The notes beneath the pieces were generated by a model, which ran no database searches, was not told the origin of the DNA, and worked only from the letters and a program-made list of their open reading frames with translations. Positions 1 through 8,675 of a stretch of 57,050 nt of DNA are shown here, piece by piece. Origin of the DNA: Afipia sp. P52-10 (GTDB lineage: Bacteria > Pseudomonadota > Alphaproteobacteria > Rhizobiales > Xanthobacteraceae); assembly GCF_000516555.1 (NCBI RefSeq), contig NZ_AZSJ01000003.1:34218-91267 (forward strand), in the 5' to 3' direction. Numbering within the stretch: the stretch's first letter is position 1; the number at the start of each line of letters is the position of its first letter. Position numbers and translations under genes: made by a program.

Positions 1-602
1 CCCGCCATCAGGCCGCCGCCCGATGCGGGCACCGCCACGACGTCCGGCACGACGCCAAGGGCAGTCAGATCGGCGGCGACCTCGCGGCCGATCGTGCCCT
101 GCCCTGCGATGACCTTCGGATCGTCGAACGGCGGTACCAGGGTCGCGCCGCGTTGGCTGCAGATATCCCGCGCGATCGCCTCGCGGTCCTCGCGATCGCG
201 ATCATAGAGGACCACCTCCGCGCCGTAGCCCTTGGTGCGCTCACGCTTGGTAACAGGCGAATCCGACGGCATGACGATGACCGCGGGCATGCCAAACAGT
301 TGCGCGGCCGCTGCGACGCCCTGCGCGTGGTTGCCCGACGAGAACGCGACGACGCCAGCCGGCCGCGCTTCCGGCGGGATCGACGAGATCTTATTGAAGG
401 CGCCGCGAAACTTGAACGAACCGGTTCGCTGCAACGGCTCGGCTTTCAGGAAGATGCGCGCTCCGGTCAGCGCATCGAGCGCCGGCGATGACAATAGCGG
501 CGTCCTCACCGCGTAGGGTTTGATGGTCTCGGCTGCGCGCGCGATGTCCGCGGGCGTTACCGGCAATGCGTCAAGGTCGGAAGGCTTGGTGATGCTGGCC
601 AT
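1..602 (-). CDS. Threonine/serine dehydratase, PLP-dependent (3' end beyond window)
   Basis: The first 200 codons of a fold-type II PLP enzyme of the threonine ammonia-lyase family, which deaminates L-threonine (and often L-serine) to a 2-oxo acid in the cytoplasm. The ATG is at 600-602. The PLP-lysine motif GSFKFRGA lies at about residues 61-68 with the Schiff-base lysine near 64, the substrate loop SSGNHAQG follows near 88-96, and the fragment runs off the window just after the phosphate-binding SGGGL loop. Catabolic, biosynthetic and serine-racemase-like members cannot be separated, because the C-terminal part that would show a regulatory ACT domain is missing. Transcribed away from the rest of the window's genes toward base 1. 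Confidence 0.88.
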   Translation of the reverse strand, partial: MASITKPSDLDALPVTPADIARAAETIKPYAVRTPLLSSPALDALTGARIFLKAEPLQRTGSFKFRGAFNKISSIPPEARPAGVVAFSSGNHAQGVAAAAQLFGMPAVIVMPSDSPVTKRERTKGYGAEVVLYDRDREDREAIARDICSQRGATLVPPFDDPKVIAGQGTIGREVAADLTALGVVPDVVAVPASGGGLMA

Positions 603-672
603 ATCCGATGGTTAGGCCATGATCCAGCGAAGGGAAAGTCACATTTGCAAACCGCGCAAGACGCGGGAACGC

Positions 673-1728
673 TCAGGCCGACAGGCGCGTCGGCGTCGCC
701 ACGGCCTGCGACTGGCCAGTACCGGTTCGGCCGCGGCTGGCGACAAGGATGTTCCTCAGGAACGCCTGGGCAGACGCATCCCAGCTCCGCTCCAGTGCGA
801 ATGCGCGGCAGTCTTCCCGCGAAAGGTCCAGCGCCGCGAGACAGGCGGCTCGCAGATCGTCATTCAGCGCACCGACTGGCACTGTGCCGATCACATCCTT
901 CGGACCCGTGACGGGAAATGCCGCGACCGGAACGCCGCTCGCCAACGCCTCCAAGAGCACGAGGCCGAACGTATCGGTCTTGCTCGGGAAGACGAACACA
1001 TCCGCCGCCGCATAGGTCTCCGCCAGCTTCTCACCGAACCGCTCGCCCAGGAACATCGCATCCTTGTAGCGCCGCTCCAGGCTCATCCGCTGCGGGCCAT
1101 CGCCGACAACGACCTTGGTGCCCGGCAGATCGAGATCGAGAAACGCTTCGAGATTCTTTTCGACCGCCACTCTCCCGACCGATAGAAACACCGGCCTTGG
1201 CAGGCCGAGATCGACGTCGCGCGGCCGGAACAGGTTCGCATCGACACCACGCGGCCAGATCCGCACATTGGCGAAGCCGCGCGAGGTCAATTCCTGCGCC
1301 AGCGGTGGCGTTGCCGCCATCACCGAACCGCTGAGCGAGTGAAACCAGCGCAATACCGCCCACACCCAGGATTCTGGAATGGGCAGCCGTGCCGAGACAT
1401 ACTCGGGAAAACGCGTGTGGAAGCTCGAACTGACCGCAAGCCCGCGCGAGGCGCAGTATTGCCGCACCAGCAGACCAATCGGCCCCTCGGTGGCGATATG
1501 AATCGCATCCGCCTTCGCGTCCTCGATCAGCCGCGCGACCTTCGCAGGCGTCGGCAGCGCCAGCCGGATGTCGGTGTAGCCGGGCATGGCCACCGTGCGG
1601 AACGATTCCGGCGTGAGGAACACCATCTCCACACCGAGTGCCTGCGTCGCCTGCGACATCATCGTCAGCGTTTGCACCACGCCGTTGACCTGCGGATGCC
1701 AGGCGTCGGTCGCAACCAGGACTTTCAT
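673..1728 (-). CDS. Glycosyltransferase family 4/1 (GT-B fold)
   Basis: A 351-residue GT-B glycosyltransferase. The frame is open further upstream, but the protein proper starts at the ATG at 1726-1728 (MKVLVATDAWHPQVNGVVQ), which has the asymmetric HPQVNGVV motif typical of MgtA/PimB-like enzymes that transfer mannose or glucose to lipid acceptors. The C-terminal nucleotide-sugar domain shows FVFPSKTDTFGLVLLEALASG, with the E-x7-E-type glutamates of retaining GT4 enzymes. It lies 13 bp downstream of the phosphoesterase gene on the same strand, so the two are probably co-transcribed, which suggests a glycolipid or envelope role. In related bacteria such proteins are annotated as alpha-mannosyl or glycolipid glucosyltransferases; the acceptor cannot be read from sequence. 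Confidence 0.85.
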   Translation of the reverse strand: MKVLVATDAWHPQVNGVVQTLTMMSQATQALGVEMVFLTPESFRTVAMPGYTDIRLALPTPAKVARLIEDAKADAIHIATEGPIGLLVRQYCASRGLAVSSSFHTRFPEYVSARLPIPESWVWAVLRWFHSLSGSVMAATPPLAQELTSRGFANVRIWPRGVDANLFRPRDVDLGLPRPVFLSVGRVAVEKNLEAFLDLDLPGTKVVVGDGPQRMSLERRYKDAMFLGERFGEKLAETYAAADVFVFPSKTDTFGLVLLEALASGVPVAAFPVTGPKDVIGTVPVGALNDDLRAACLAALDLSREDCRAFALERSWDASAQAFLRNILVASRGRTGTGQSQAVATPTRLSA

Positions 1729-1741
1729 GCGGCAGCTTTCG

Positions 1742-2539
1742 TCACGCGGCTTGCACCGCGAGCGGCGCCGGAAGGCGCACAGGCGGCTGGGCGTTGGCCC
1801 AGTTGATGATCTCGAACTGGCCATCCTCGTGCTCGACGATCGCGGTGCAGCTCTCAACCCAGTCACCGCAGTTGAGATAGCGAACGCCATGCTCGTCGCG
1901 AATCGCGGCGAAGTGGATATGCCCGCAGATCACTCCGTCGGCCTCGCAGCGGCGGGCTTCAGCGGCGAGCGTCTTCTCGAACGCGCCGATGTAATTGACC
2001 GCGTTCTTCACCTTCAGCTTCGCCCACTGCGACAGCGACCAATATGGCCGGCCGAACAGGCGGCGAAACATGTTGACGAAGCGATTCATCTGGATCGCGA
2101 AGTCATAGGCGCGGTCGCCGAGATGAGCGAGCCAGCGCGCGTTCTGCACCACGAGGTCGAAGATATCGCCGTGGATGATCAGGTAGCGCTTGCCGTCGGC
2201 GCCCTCGTGGATCGTCTGTTCGATCACCTCGATGCCGCCGAAGTGGGTGCCGTAGTATGAACGCAGGAACTCGTCGTGGTTGCCGGGGATGTAGATCATG
2301 CGGCTGCCCTTGCGCCCTTTGCGCAGCAACTTCTGCACCACGTCGTTGTGGGCTTGCGGCCAATACCAGTTCGCCTTCAGCGCCCAGCCGTCGACGATAT
2401 CGCCGACCAGATAGATCGTGTCAGCATCGTGGTGTTTGAGGAAGTCGAGCAGGCGGTCTGCCTGGCAGCCGCGCGTTCCAAGATGAACGTCCGAGATGAA
2501 AAGCGTGCGAAAGCGCCGTTCTGGCTCGCTTTCGGTCAT
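1742..2539 (-). CDS. UDP-2,3-diacylglucosamine diphosphatase-like metallophosphoesterase
   Basis: Calcineurin-type phosphoesterase of about 265 residues. Metal-ligand motifs are in order: SDVHLG (near residue 15), GDIVDGW, GNHDE, and the late GHIHFA. The family includes LpxH/LpxI-type hydrolases that cleave UDP-diacylglucosamine in lipid A synthesis, and more distant members of unclear substrate; this one is of the larger 'UDP-2,3-diacylglucosamine diphosphatase family' form. The start at 2537-2539 (MTESEPERRF) is preferred because GGAG sits about 8 bp upstream; an alternative ATG 45 bp further upstream (2584) is possible. It is adjacent to and probably translated with the glycosyltransferase at 673-1728, which supports an envelope glycolipid context. 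Confidence 0.84.
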   Translation of the reverse strand: MTESEPERRFRTLFISDVHLGTRGCQADRLLDFLKHHDADTIYLVGDIVDGWALKANWYWPQAHNDVVQKLLRKGRKGSRMIYIPGNHDEFLRSYYGTHFGGIEVIEQTIHEGADGKRYLIIHGDIFDLVVQNARWLAHLGDRAYDFAIQMNRFVNMFRRLFGRPYWSLSQWAKLKVKNAVNYIGAFEKTLAAEARRCEADGVICGHIHFAAIRDEHGVRYLNCGDWVESCTAIVEHEDGQFEIINWANAQPPVRLPAPLAVQAA

Positions 2540-2604
2540 TCCGTCAGTCTCCGAAAGGCTTGCATGCGGAGCAGATACCAGCATCGGGTGACGCCCCTGT
2601 GACG

Positions 2605-3264
2605 TTAAACCGCAACTTGCGCCGGTCCCGTCCGCTCGAAGCTGACCAGTGTATAAATACCGAAAGGCTTGATCTTGCGGCGCTCCACCAGCGCCGCCTC
2701 GGCGTTTGCCGCGGCCCAAGCCTGCAAGCGTGCGAACGGAAATTCCGGACGCAGGCCGAGCTTGCGGGTCTTCTTGGCGGCCCACCGCTCGACCGCGGCG
2801 GCAACGCCCTTCTCCGAATACAGGTGGTTGACGAGGATGATTCGCCCGCCCGGCTTCACCACGCGATGGCACTCGGACAGCACGCGTTCCGGATTCGCAA
2901 CCAGCGTGATGACGAACTGCGCGACCACGCAGTCGAAGGTCGCATCCGGGAAGCTCATCTCGTGCGCATCCATCACCATCACGTCCTTGACGAAAGGATA
3001 GCGGCCGCTCGCGATCTTCTCGCGCGCCTTCTTCAGCATCGGCTCCGACAGATCGATGCCGGTGACGGCCGTGGAGTTGTCGTAGTCGTCGAATGACAGA
3101 CCGGTGCCGACACCGACCTCCAGGATGTTGCCGCCGACGGCGCGCGCGGCCTGGGCGGCGGCTTTCCGCCCTTTCACCATCACCGGACCGCAGACCGCAT
3201 CGTAAATCGGCGCCCAGCGGGCGTAGGCAGTTTCGACGACGTGACGATCAAGGTCGATGCTCAT
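2605..3264 (-). CDS. pmtA: Phosphatidylethanolamine N-methyltransferase-like SAM methyltransferase
   Basis: A 219-residue class I SAM-dependent methyltransferase. Motif I is EVGVGTGLSF near residue 50, followed by the acidic motif GIDLSEPML and the motif VVKPGGRIILVNH. The N-terminal VETAYARWAPIYDAV is characteristic of rhizobial PmtA, which methylates phosphatidylethanolamine stepwise to phosphatidylcholine at the inner membrane. UbiE-like quinone methylases are the main alternative. The start at 3262-3264 is supported by GGAG about 9 bp upstream; the longer open frame upstream is not protein-like. The 247 bp between this gene and thiD hold no recognisable feature. Confidence 0.8.
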   Translation of the reverse strand: MSIDLDRHVVETAYARWAPIYDAVCGPVMVKGRKAAAQAARAVGGNILEVGVGTGLSFDDYDNSTAVTGIDLSEPMLKKAREKIASGRYPFVKDVMVMDAHEMSFPDATFDCVVAQFVITLVANPERVLSECHRVVKPGGRIILVNHLYSEKGVAAAVERWAAKKTRKLGLRPEFPFARLQAWAAANAEAALVERRKIKPFGIYTLVSFERTGPAQVAV

Positions 3265-3511
3265 GCAAGGTGCTCCGCTGGTCGTTGCATCCAGCGGCGC
3301 AATTATCAACGAGGCATGACAGTTCGACGACAGGTCCAGCCCATCGATCTGGAATACTTCAGTCCATGGGCCCGCCGGCATCAGGCAGAATGAAACAATG
3401 CAGAGAAAAGCCGCTGCGGGCTGCTTGCCCGCCAGAAGAACGAGACCGCTAGACCTCGCCGCCAATCAGCTTCACCGCAAGCGACGGGACCTCACCGGCC
3501 TCTTTCGAGAA

Positions 3512-4327
3512 TCATGCGCCTCGATAGAGCGCGTGGAAGTGATGGATCGGGCCATGACCCTTGCCGACCTGCAAGTCGTCGGCAGCCGCAATCGCGGCGC
3601 TCACCCAGGCCTTCGCGTCACGCACTGCGGTCTCCAGCGGCGCCCCCTTCGCGAGACCTGCTGCAATCGCCGAGGACAGCGAGCAGCCGGTGCCGTGGGT
3701 GTTCTTGGTCTTGTCGCGCGGCGCCGGCAGCCGCAACGCTGCCTGCTGCGTTATCAAGAAATCGACGCTCTCCGGCCCCTCGCCGTGCCCGCCCTTGATC
3801 AGCACGGCGGGACAGCCGAGCGCCAGCAGCGCTTTGCCCTGAGCTTCGATCTCGGCCTCTGACCTCGCCGGCACCGTATCGAGCAGCACCGCGGCCTCCG
3901 GCAGGTTCGGCGTAATGACACTGGCGCTGGGAATGAGCCGCGTGCGCAACAGCTCGATCGCCTCGGGCGCGAGCAGGCGATCGCCGGAGGTCGCCACCAT
4001 CACCGGATCGAGCACGACATGCGACGGATGATAGCGCGTCAACGCCTGAACGATCGACAGGATCGCGGCGGGTCTCGACACCATGCCGATCTTCACGGCT
4101 CGAATGTCGAGATCGCTGAACACTGCATCGAGCTGCGCGGTGATGAAGTCCGGCGGCGTATCGTGGATGCCGGTGACGCCGAGCGTGTTCTGCGCGGTCA
4201 AGGCCGTGATCACGGACGCTCCATAGACGCCGAGCGCGGAGAACGTCTTCAGGTCGGCCTGAATGCCGGCGCCACCGCCGGAATCGGAGCCGGCAATGGT
4301 CAGCGCGATCGGAATGGTCTTGCTCAT
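3512..4327 (-). CDS. thiD: Hydroxymethylpyrimidine/phosphomethylpyrimidine kinase
   Basis: A 271-residue ribokinase-fold kinase that phosphorylates HMP and HMP-P to HMP-PP, the pyrimidine precursor of thiamine. Visible signatures are IAGSDSGGGAGIQADLKTF near the N-terminus and the anion-hole motif HGTGCSLSSAIAAGLAKG near the C-terminus. The ATG at 4325-4327 overlaps the thiM stop by four bases (ATGA), so the two genes are translationally coupled and fall under the TPP riboswitch upstream of thiM. No thiE is found beside them in this window, so HMP-PP and thiazole-P must be joined by an enzyme encoded elsewhere. Confidence 0.95.
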   Translation of the reverse strand: MSKTIPIALTIAGSDSGGGAGIQADLKTFSALGVYGASVITALTAQNTLGVTGIHDTPPDFITAQLDAVFSDLDIRAVKIGMVSRPAAILSIVQALTRYHPSHVVLDPVMVATSGDRLLAPEAIELLRTRLIPSASVITPNLPEAAVLLDTVPARSEAEIEAQGKALLALGCPAVLIKGGHGEGPESVDFLITQQAALRLPAPRDKTKNTHGTGCSLSSAIAAGLAKGAPLETAVRDAKAWVSAAIAAADDLQVGKGHGPIHHFHALYRGA

Positions 4328-5109
4328 GCGTCGGCCCAAGCGTGTTGAAGGATCATGTCCGGCGTCATCCCGTGCAATGCGTCGAGGATCGCAAAGCCGA
4401 GACTGCCGGGTCCGTTGGCGATGTCGGCGGCGAACTCGCCGGCGATGCCAAACGTCATCATCGCCGCCGCAGTGGCAAGCCAGCGGTCGCTCTCGACCGC
4501 AAGCGCGCTGGCGACGAACGCCGAACCTGCGCACCCCATCGCCGTGACCTGGCTCATCAGTTCGTCGCCATTATGCAGCACCACTAGCCGCTCACCATCA
4601 GTGACGATATCCGCCTCCCCGCTCAATGCGACGATCGTCTCGTTGGCTTGCGCGAACCGCATCGCGCACTTGGCCGATGCCGCTTCGCCCGCGAGCGCGG
4701 CAAGCTCTGCGGCGTTGAGGCGGATCACGGCAGGACGGCGCTCGATCAGCGTGCGTGCAAACGCAAGCCGCGCCGGCGAGCGATCGACGAACACCGGGTC
4801 CAGCACCACCGGCCGCGACTGGGCGGCAGCCGCATCGAGCGCAAGGCCGATCGCGGTGCGGCGCTCATTGTCCAGCGTGCCGAGGTTCACCAGCAGGCTC
4901 CCGGCCGTGGCGACGAAGCCTGCGATCTCCTCTGGCGACGTCGTCACCGACGGCGTGGCGCCAGCCGCGAGCAGCACATTGGCGGTGAAGGCCTGAGCGA
5001 CGGTATTGGTGATGCAGTGAACGCGCGGATTGTGCGCACGGATGCGCGCGACTAGGCTCTTGGCAGCTTCCACAACCGTGGGGACAACGTCAGACAGCGT
5101 TTCCGACAT
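4324..5109 (-). CDS. thiM: Hydroxyethylthiazole kinase
   Basis: A 261-residue ThiM kinase that salvages 5-(2-hydroxyethyl)-4-methylthiazole by phosphorylation. Motifs: CITNTVAQAFTANVLLAAGATPSV near residues 31-54, VVLDPVFVDRSPAR in the middle, and the catalytic glycine/cysteine loop VTAMGCAGSAFVAS. It is the first gene of a two-gene salvage operon with thiD, and its start lies only a few bases from the 3' end of the TPP riboswitch, whose terminal AGGGAG also provides the Shine-Dalgarno. That arrangement implies TPP-dependent sequestration of the ribosome binding site. Confidence 0.95.
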   Translation of the reverse strand: MSETLSDVVPTVVEAAKSLVARIRAHNPRVHCITNTVAQAFTANVLLAAGATPSVTTSPEEIAGFVATAGSLLVNLGTLDNERRTAIGLALDAAAAQSRPVVLDPVFVDRSPARLAFARTLIERRPAVIRLNAAELAALAGEAASAKCAMRFAQANETIVALSGEADIVTDGERLVVLHNGDELMSQVTAMGCAGSAFVASALAVESDRWLATAAAMMTFGIAGEFAADIANGPGSLGFAILDALHGMTPDMILQHAWADA

Positions 5110-5111
5110 CT

Positions 5112-5224
5112 CAAGCTCCCTCCGCCGGAATGACCCGGATCAGGTTCGATGGGTTGGCTTTCGCCTCTCAGCCCGTAAGCGCATTCCCGCAAGCTGCCGG
5201 ACTGCGATCTGGGCACCCCAATGA
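5112..5224 (-). promoter_or_regulatory. TPP (THI-box) riboswitch upstream of thiM
   Basis: Read on the minus strand, the leader has the conserved THI-box blocks in order: GGGGTGCCC (5211-5219), GGCTGAGAGG (around 5164-5173), then GAACCTGATCCGGGTCATTC and GCGGAGGGAG ending next to the thiM ATG. These match the TPP aptamer core (CUGAGA, ACCUGAUC, and the closing GCGNAGGGA). Because the 3' strand of P1 overlaps the Shine-Dalgarno, control of translation start is the simplest mode; no separate terminator hairpin is visible. Confidence 0.93.
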
Positions 5225-5387
5225 GACAAGCCAATGGTTTAACCCGTCCGCCTGCACCCAGCAAGGCGGCTTGCCACGGCAGGCGGTTTTTGCTGGATTG
5301 CAGCATCAGATCGCCAGCCGGAATCGGCACGATTCCTTGTTTCGGTTGAGCGCGCTCCTTACCCGAGCGCGTTTCAGGAGGCCCGCT

Positions 5388-5624
5388 ATGATAGCGTTCT
5401 TTGTCCAGATCAAGTGCGAGCTTGGCCGCGCCTACGAGGTGGCGAATGCGCTTTCAGAAGCGGAGATCGCCTCGGAAATCTATTCGACCGCCGGCAACTA
5501 CGACCTGCTGGTGAAGTTCTATGTCGAGCGCGGCACCGACATCGGCCACTTCATCAATGAGAAGGTGCAGGTGATCCCCGGCATCCGCGACACCTACACG
5601 ATCATCACCTTCAAGGCGTTCTGA
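5388..5624 (+). CDS. Stand-alone Lrp/AsnC ligand-binding (RAM) domain protein
   Basis: A 78-residue protein consisting only of the Lrp/AsnC C-terminal alpha/beta sandwich (RAM domain): MIAFFVQIKCELG..., then STAGNYDLLVKFYV, then QVIPGIRDTYTIITFKAF. There is no helix-turn-helix, so it cannot bind DNA by itself. In characterised stand-alone RAM proteins the domain oligomerises and binds small ligands such as amino acids. The ATG at 5388 has a good AGGAGG about 7 bp upstream; the longer open frame starting near 5130 overlaps the riboswitch and is not protein-like. Divergent from the thiMD operon, sharing the 163 bp upstream region. Confidence 0.85.
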   Translation: MIAFFVQIKCELGRAYEVANALSEAEIASEIYSTAGNYDLLVKFYVERGTDIGHFINEKVQVIPGIRDTYTIITFKAF

Positions 5625-5708
5625 ACCTGCTCACGATCTCCCAGACCTTGCACCTCATCCTCGAGGTCGCCGCTTCACAGCCCCCTTGGACGAGGCCATC
5701 GTTGGGAT

Positions 5709-6674
5709 CTAGCCGCGTGGCGCAGCGATCTCCTGTTCCGACTCCGGCCGCTTGAGACCGAGCTGGCGTTCACGCCAGACGACGAACAGGCCGGCTCCGG
5801 CGACGATCACGGCACCGACCGCCACCAGCGCAGCGGGAATTTCGCCAAAGAACAGGTAGCCGAGCAGGAAGCCCCAGATCATCGACGAATAGTCGAACGA
5901 GACCAGAAATGACGCTGGGGCATAGTGATGGCTGCTGGTGGTGATGATGTGTGCGGCCCCGCCGGCGATGCCAGCGCCGATCAGGGCGGCGAGCTCGAAC
6001 GGCGTCGGGCTGACCCAGCTAAAGGTCGGCCAAATCCAACCAAGCGGCAGCGTGACGAGGCCGCCAAGCGCGATGAACATCGAGAAATAGATGACGATCG
6101 AGGATGTCGTCTCGGTGCGGGTCAGCCGGCGTACCTGGATCACCGCAATCGCCGAGAACACCGCGTTGCAGATTGCCAGCGTCAGGCCCGCTCCCAAGGC
6201 AGCCGACATCGCCGCGTGCTTGGATATGTCCATGTAGGGAACCAGCATCACGATCACGCCGGAGAAGCCGATGATCACCGCCGTCCAGCGATACATGTGC
6301 ACCACTTCCTTCAAAAACACCGCCGCGAGCACAACCACGATCAGCGGAGTCACGAACGAAATCGCCGTGACGTCCACGATCGGCAGCCGCGCCAGCGCGC
6401 CGAAATAGCAGAAGGAAGAAGCGATGCTCAGCGTGCCGCGCTGGACGTGGGAAAAGAAGCGCTCCGTTTGCCAGGATTTCGCGAGCTCTCCCAACACAGC
6501 GTAAAAGATCAGAATTGGTACGAAGGCAAAGATCGCGCGAAAGAAGATCACCTGACCGACGGGAAACTTGTCGCCGAGATAGCGCACCTGCACGGCCATC
6601 GTGGCGAACAGGAAGGCCGCACCGAGCTTCATGAGGGCCGCGGTGATGAAATCCCGCTGAGAATACTCTGTCAT
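5709..6674 (-). CDS. EamA/DMT-family transporter
   Basis: A 321-residue drug/metabolite transporter with two EamA repeats of five predicted membrane helices each. Hydrophobic segments alternate through the protein from LMKLGAAFLFATMAVQVRYL to the last helix AALVAVGAVIVAGAGLFVVW, followed by a polar, charged tail. Family members export or import metabolites such as amino acids, nucleobases or carnitine, and RarD/YdcZ-type substrate assignments cannot be made from sequence. It has no obvious operon partner: the 229 bp upstream (6675-6903) contain no convincing gene, and the neighbour on that side is a cytochrome. Confidence 0.87.
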   Translation of the reverse strand: MTEYSQRDFITAALMKLGAAFLFATMAVQVRYLGDKFPVGQVIFFRAIFAFVPILIFYAVLGELAKSWQTERFFSHVQRGTLSIASSFCYFGALARLPIVDVTAISFVTPLIVVVLAAVFLKEVVHMYRWTAVIIGFSGVIVMLVPYMDISKHAAMSAALGAGLTLAICNAVFSAIAVIQVRRLTRTETTSSIVIYFSMFIALGGLVTLPLGWIWPTFSWVSPTPFELAALIGAGIAGGAAHIITTSSHHYAPASFLVSFDYSSMIWGFLLGYLFFGEIPAALVAVGAVIVAGAGLFVVWRERQLGLKRPESEQEIAAPRG

Positions 6675-6903
6675 CGCAATCAGGGCATGATGTCAAAAAG
6701 CGAGGCGGGTTGAATCCGGAAAATGCCCAGGATTGAGGGAGAGCGGCGAAACGGAGCGAACGCCGGGAGGACCAGGTTTTTCCAGCGTGGCGCGAACCGT
6801 CCGCACCTAACAACCATGCAGCGGCGGGTGCGAAAAGCGCGCATATTGCATGCCCGCATGCAGCACGGCGACGCAGCCGCGCGCGTGTGGAAGTGCGGTC
6901 AAA

Positions 6904-7818
6904 TCAGGACTTGCCGGGGCGCTTCGGTCCGTCCACCGGCGGCAGCGACTTCAGATAGATCGCGATCGCCATGCGATCGTCGGCGCTAAGCTGGGCCATG
7001 TTGGCGATCACCCGCGTCATCGAGCCGCCGGCAGAATCGCCTTCCGGCGTCATGCCAGATTCAAGAAAATAGGCGATGTCCTTGTCGGACCAGTCGGCCA
7101 GTCCCTTTTGGGTGATGTTCGGCACCCAGCCCTCACCTTCCGGATTGGGCCCGCCAGCGAAGCGCTGCGCCGCAACAATGCCGCCGAGCGCATTGCGCGG
7201 GCTGTGGCATTCTGCACAGTGGCCCGGACCGTTCACCAAATAAGCGCCCCTGTTCCACTGCGCCGATTGCGTCGCATCCGCGACGAATGGCTTGCCCTCG
7301 AAGAACAGCAGCTTCCAGACACCGACGTTACGTCGGATATTGAACGGGAACGGCAGGTCATGCTCGCGCACCCTGCCCGCGGCCTGCGGCAGGGTCTTCA
7401 TGTAGGCGAACAGGTCGCGCACGTCCTCCAGCTTCATCGCCGCGTAGGAAACGTAAGGGAAGGCTGGGAAGTAGTGCTTGCCCGCGGGCGAGGTGCCCTT
7501 CGTCATTGCCGTGACGAACTCAGCCTCGGACCAGCGACCGATGCCATCCGCCGGGTTCTGCGAAATGTTCGGGACGTAGAAGGTGCCGAACGGCGACGGC
7601 AGCGCCATGCCACCGCCCAAAAGCTCCCGCGTATCCTTGTCGCTGGCGTGGCAGGATACGCAGCCGCCCGCGTCGAACATTGCTTTGCCGTTCGCGACAT
7701 TCGGCGTGTAGGCCGGCAGCGCGCTGGCGGACACGAGGGCCGGTGTCGTCAGCCACCAGTAAACGCCGAAACCGGCGATGGCCAGGATCACGATCAGAGC
7801 GAGCAGTTTCTTCAGCAT
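6904..7818 (-). CDS. Membrane-anchored diheme cytochrome c
   Basis: A 304-residue protein with an N-terminal membrane anchor or uncleaved signal (LLALIVILAIAGFGVYWWL) and two class I heme-binding motifs, CVSCH near residue 52 and CAECH near residue 200. Two-domain cytochromes of this type resemble the cytochrome subunits of alcohol, aldehyde or other periplasmic dehydrogenases and pass electrons to the respiratory chain. It lies downstream of a cytochrome c' gene and of a molybdenum hydroxylase gene on the same strand, so an electron-acceptor role for a periplasmic oxidation is plausible but not shown. Confidence 0.88.
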   Translation of the reverse strand: MLKKLLALIVILAIAGFGVYWWLTTPALVSASALPAYTPNVANGKAMFDAGGCVSCHASDKDTRELLGGGMALPSPFGTFYVPNISQNPADGIGRWSEAEFVTAMTKGTSPAGKHYFPAFPYVSYAAMKLEDVRDLFAYMKTLPQAAGRVREHDLPFPFNIRRNVGVWKLLFFEGKPFVADATQSAQWNRGAYLVNGPGHCAECHSPRNALGGIVAAQRFAGGPNPEGEGWVPNITQKGLADWSDKDIAYFLESGMTPEGDSAGGSMTRVIANMAQLSADDRMAIAIYLKSLPPVDGPKRPGKS

Positions 7819-7907
7819 CGTTCGCCCTCAAACATCGACGGCAGCCTGCGAGACCAAGCCTGAAATATCGGCGCATCGAACACAAGCGCTTCAGTACACA
7901 TGCCGCG

Positions 7908-7939
7908 GGAGGGCGAGGCCGCAGGCGGCCCCGCCCTCC
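7908..7939 (-). other. Strong G+C-rich hairpin between the two cytochrome genes
   Basis: Arms GGAGGGC / GCCCTCC continue into GAGGCCGC / GCGGCCCC, giving about 15 paired positions with one mismatch and a two-base tip. It sits just 3' of the cytochrome c' gene. No U-run follows on the minus strand, so it is more likely an mRNA-stabilising or attenuating structure than a complete intrinsic terminator. Confidence 0.5.
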
Positions 7940-7958
7940 GCAGCTCATCATGTGGCCG

Positions 7959-8390
7959 TTATTTCTTGGCGCGATAATCGGCGTGGCAGCCGCCGCAGTT
8001 CTTCGTCACGTCGCCGAACGCGGTCTTGAAGCTGTCGAGATCAGTGACCTTGGCTTCGGCTGCTTTGGCGTCGGCACCGAACTTGGCGAACTTCGCATCG
8101 AAATCTGCTTTGTTCTCCCAGATCTTCGGCAATGCGGCGGTGTCGCCATCCTTCGAGTCGGGCGTGAACAGCGCCGGCCCCTTGGCCGCTGCATCCTGAT
8201 AGGCGGTGAAGATCGCCTTGGCCTTCGCCAGATCGAACGGCTCATCGCCCTTCACCATCTTGGCGCCGATACCAGTCTGCCCGCCGGTGGTCTTCATCAA
8301 CGCTTTGCGGGCGGCAATGACATCCTGCTGGGCAACCACTGTCGACCCCCCCACCACCAGCGCGGCAACAGCAACCAGGACACGAATCAT
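7959..8390 (-). CDS. Cytochrome c' (class II cytochrome c)
   Basis: A 143-residue periplasmic cytochrome with a cleavable signal (VLVAVAALVVGGSTVVAQ) and a single C-terminal heme motif CGGCHADYR, the layout of class II cytochromes c' (four-helix bundle, five-coordinate heme). Such proteins bind NO and other gases or act as electron carriers. The ATG at 8388-8390 has GGAGGG about 9 bp upstream and is preferred to a start 45 bp further upstream, which would spoil the signal peptide. It precedes the diheme cytochrome gene by 140 bp on the same strand. Confidence 0.9.
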   Translation of the reverse strand: MIRVLVAVAALVVGGSTVVAQQDVIAARKALMKTTGGQTGIGAKMVKGDEPFDLAKAKAIFTAYQDAAAKGPALFTPDSKDGDTAALPKIWENKADFDAKFAKFGADAKAAEAKVTDLDSFKTAFGDVTKNCGGCHADYRAKK

Positions 8391-8631
8391 CAAGCTTTCC
8401 CTCCGTTTCGGCATCCGCCGAGTCAACCAGACCACCGACGGGACCTCGGCACACCGTATGTCCCTGTCCGATGCCAGCCTCTCGCCAACACCGGATATCT
8501 GGTCTTATTCCATTTCTAAACTCACGATCCTGGCAATATCGCGAACACGCGCCGCGCGAATCCGGCCTCGGCCTGTCCGATTGCAGGACGCAGCCGCGAA
8601 GAGGACATGTCGCGGAAGGAGATAGGACTAG

Positions 8632-8669
8632 AAAACCAGCGTAGGAGCGGTCATCGCACCCTACGCTGG
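8632..8669 (-). terminator. Intrinsic terminator of the molybdenum hydroxylase gene
   Basis: A perfect 10-bp stem CCAGCGTAGG / CCTACGCTGG (8636-8645 with 8660-8669), followed on the minus strand by TTTT. It begins 6 bp past the stop codon of the molybdenum hydroxylase gene, separating that transcription unit from the cytochrome c' gene. Confidence 0.82.
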
Positions 8670-8675
8670 ACGCGT

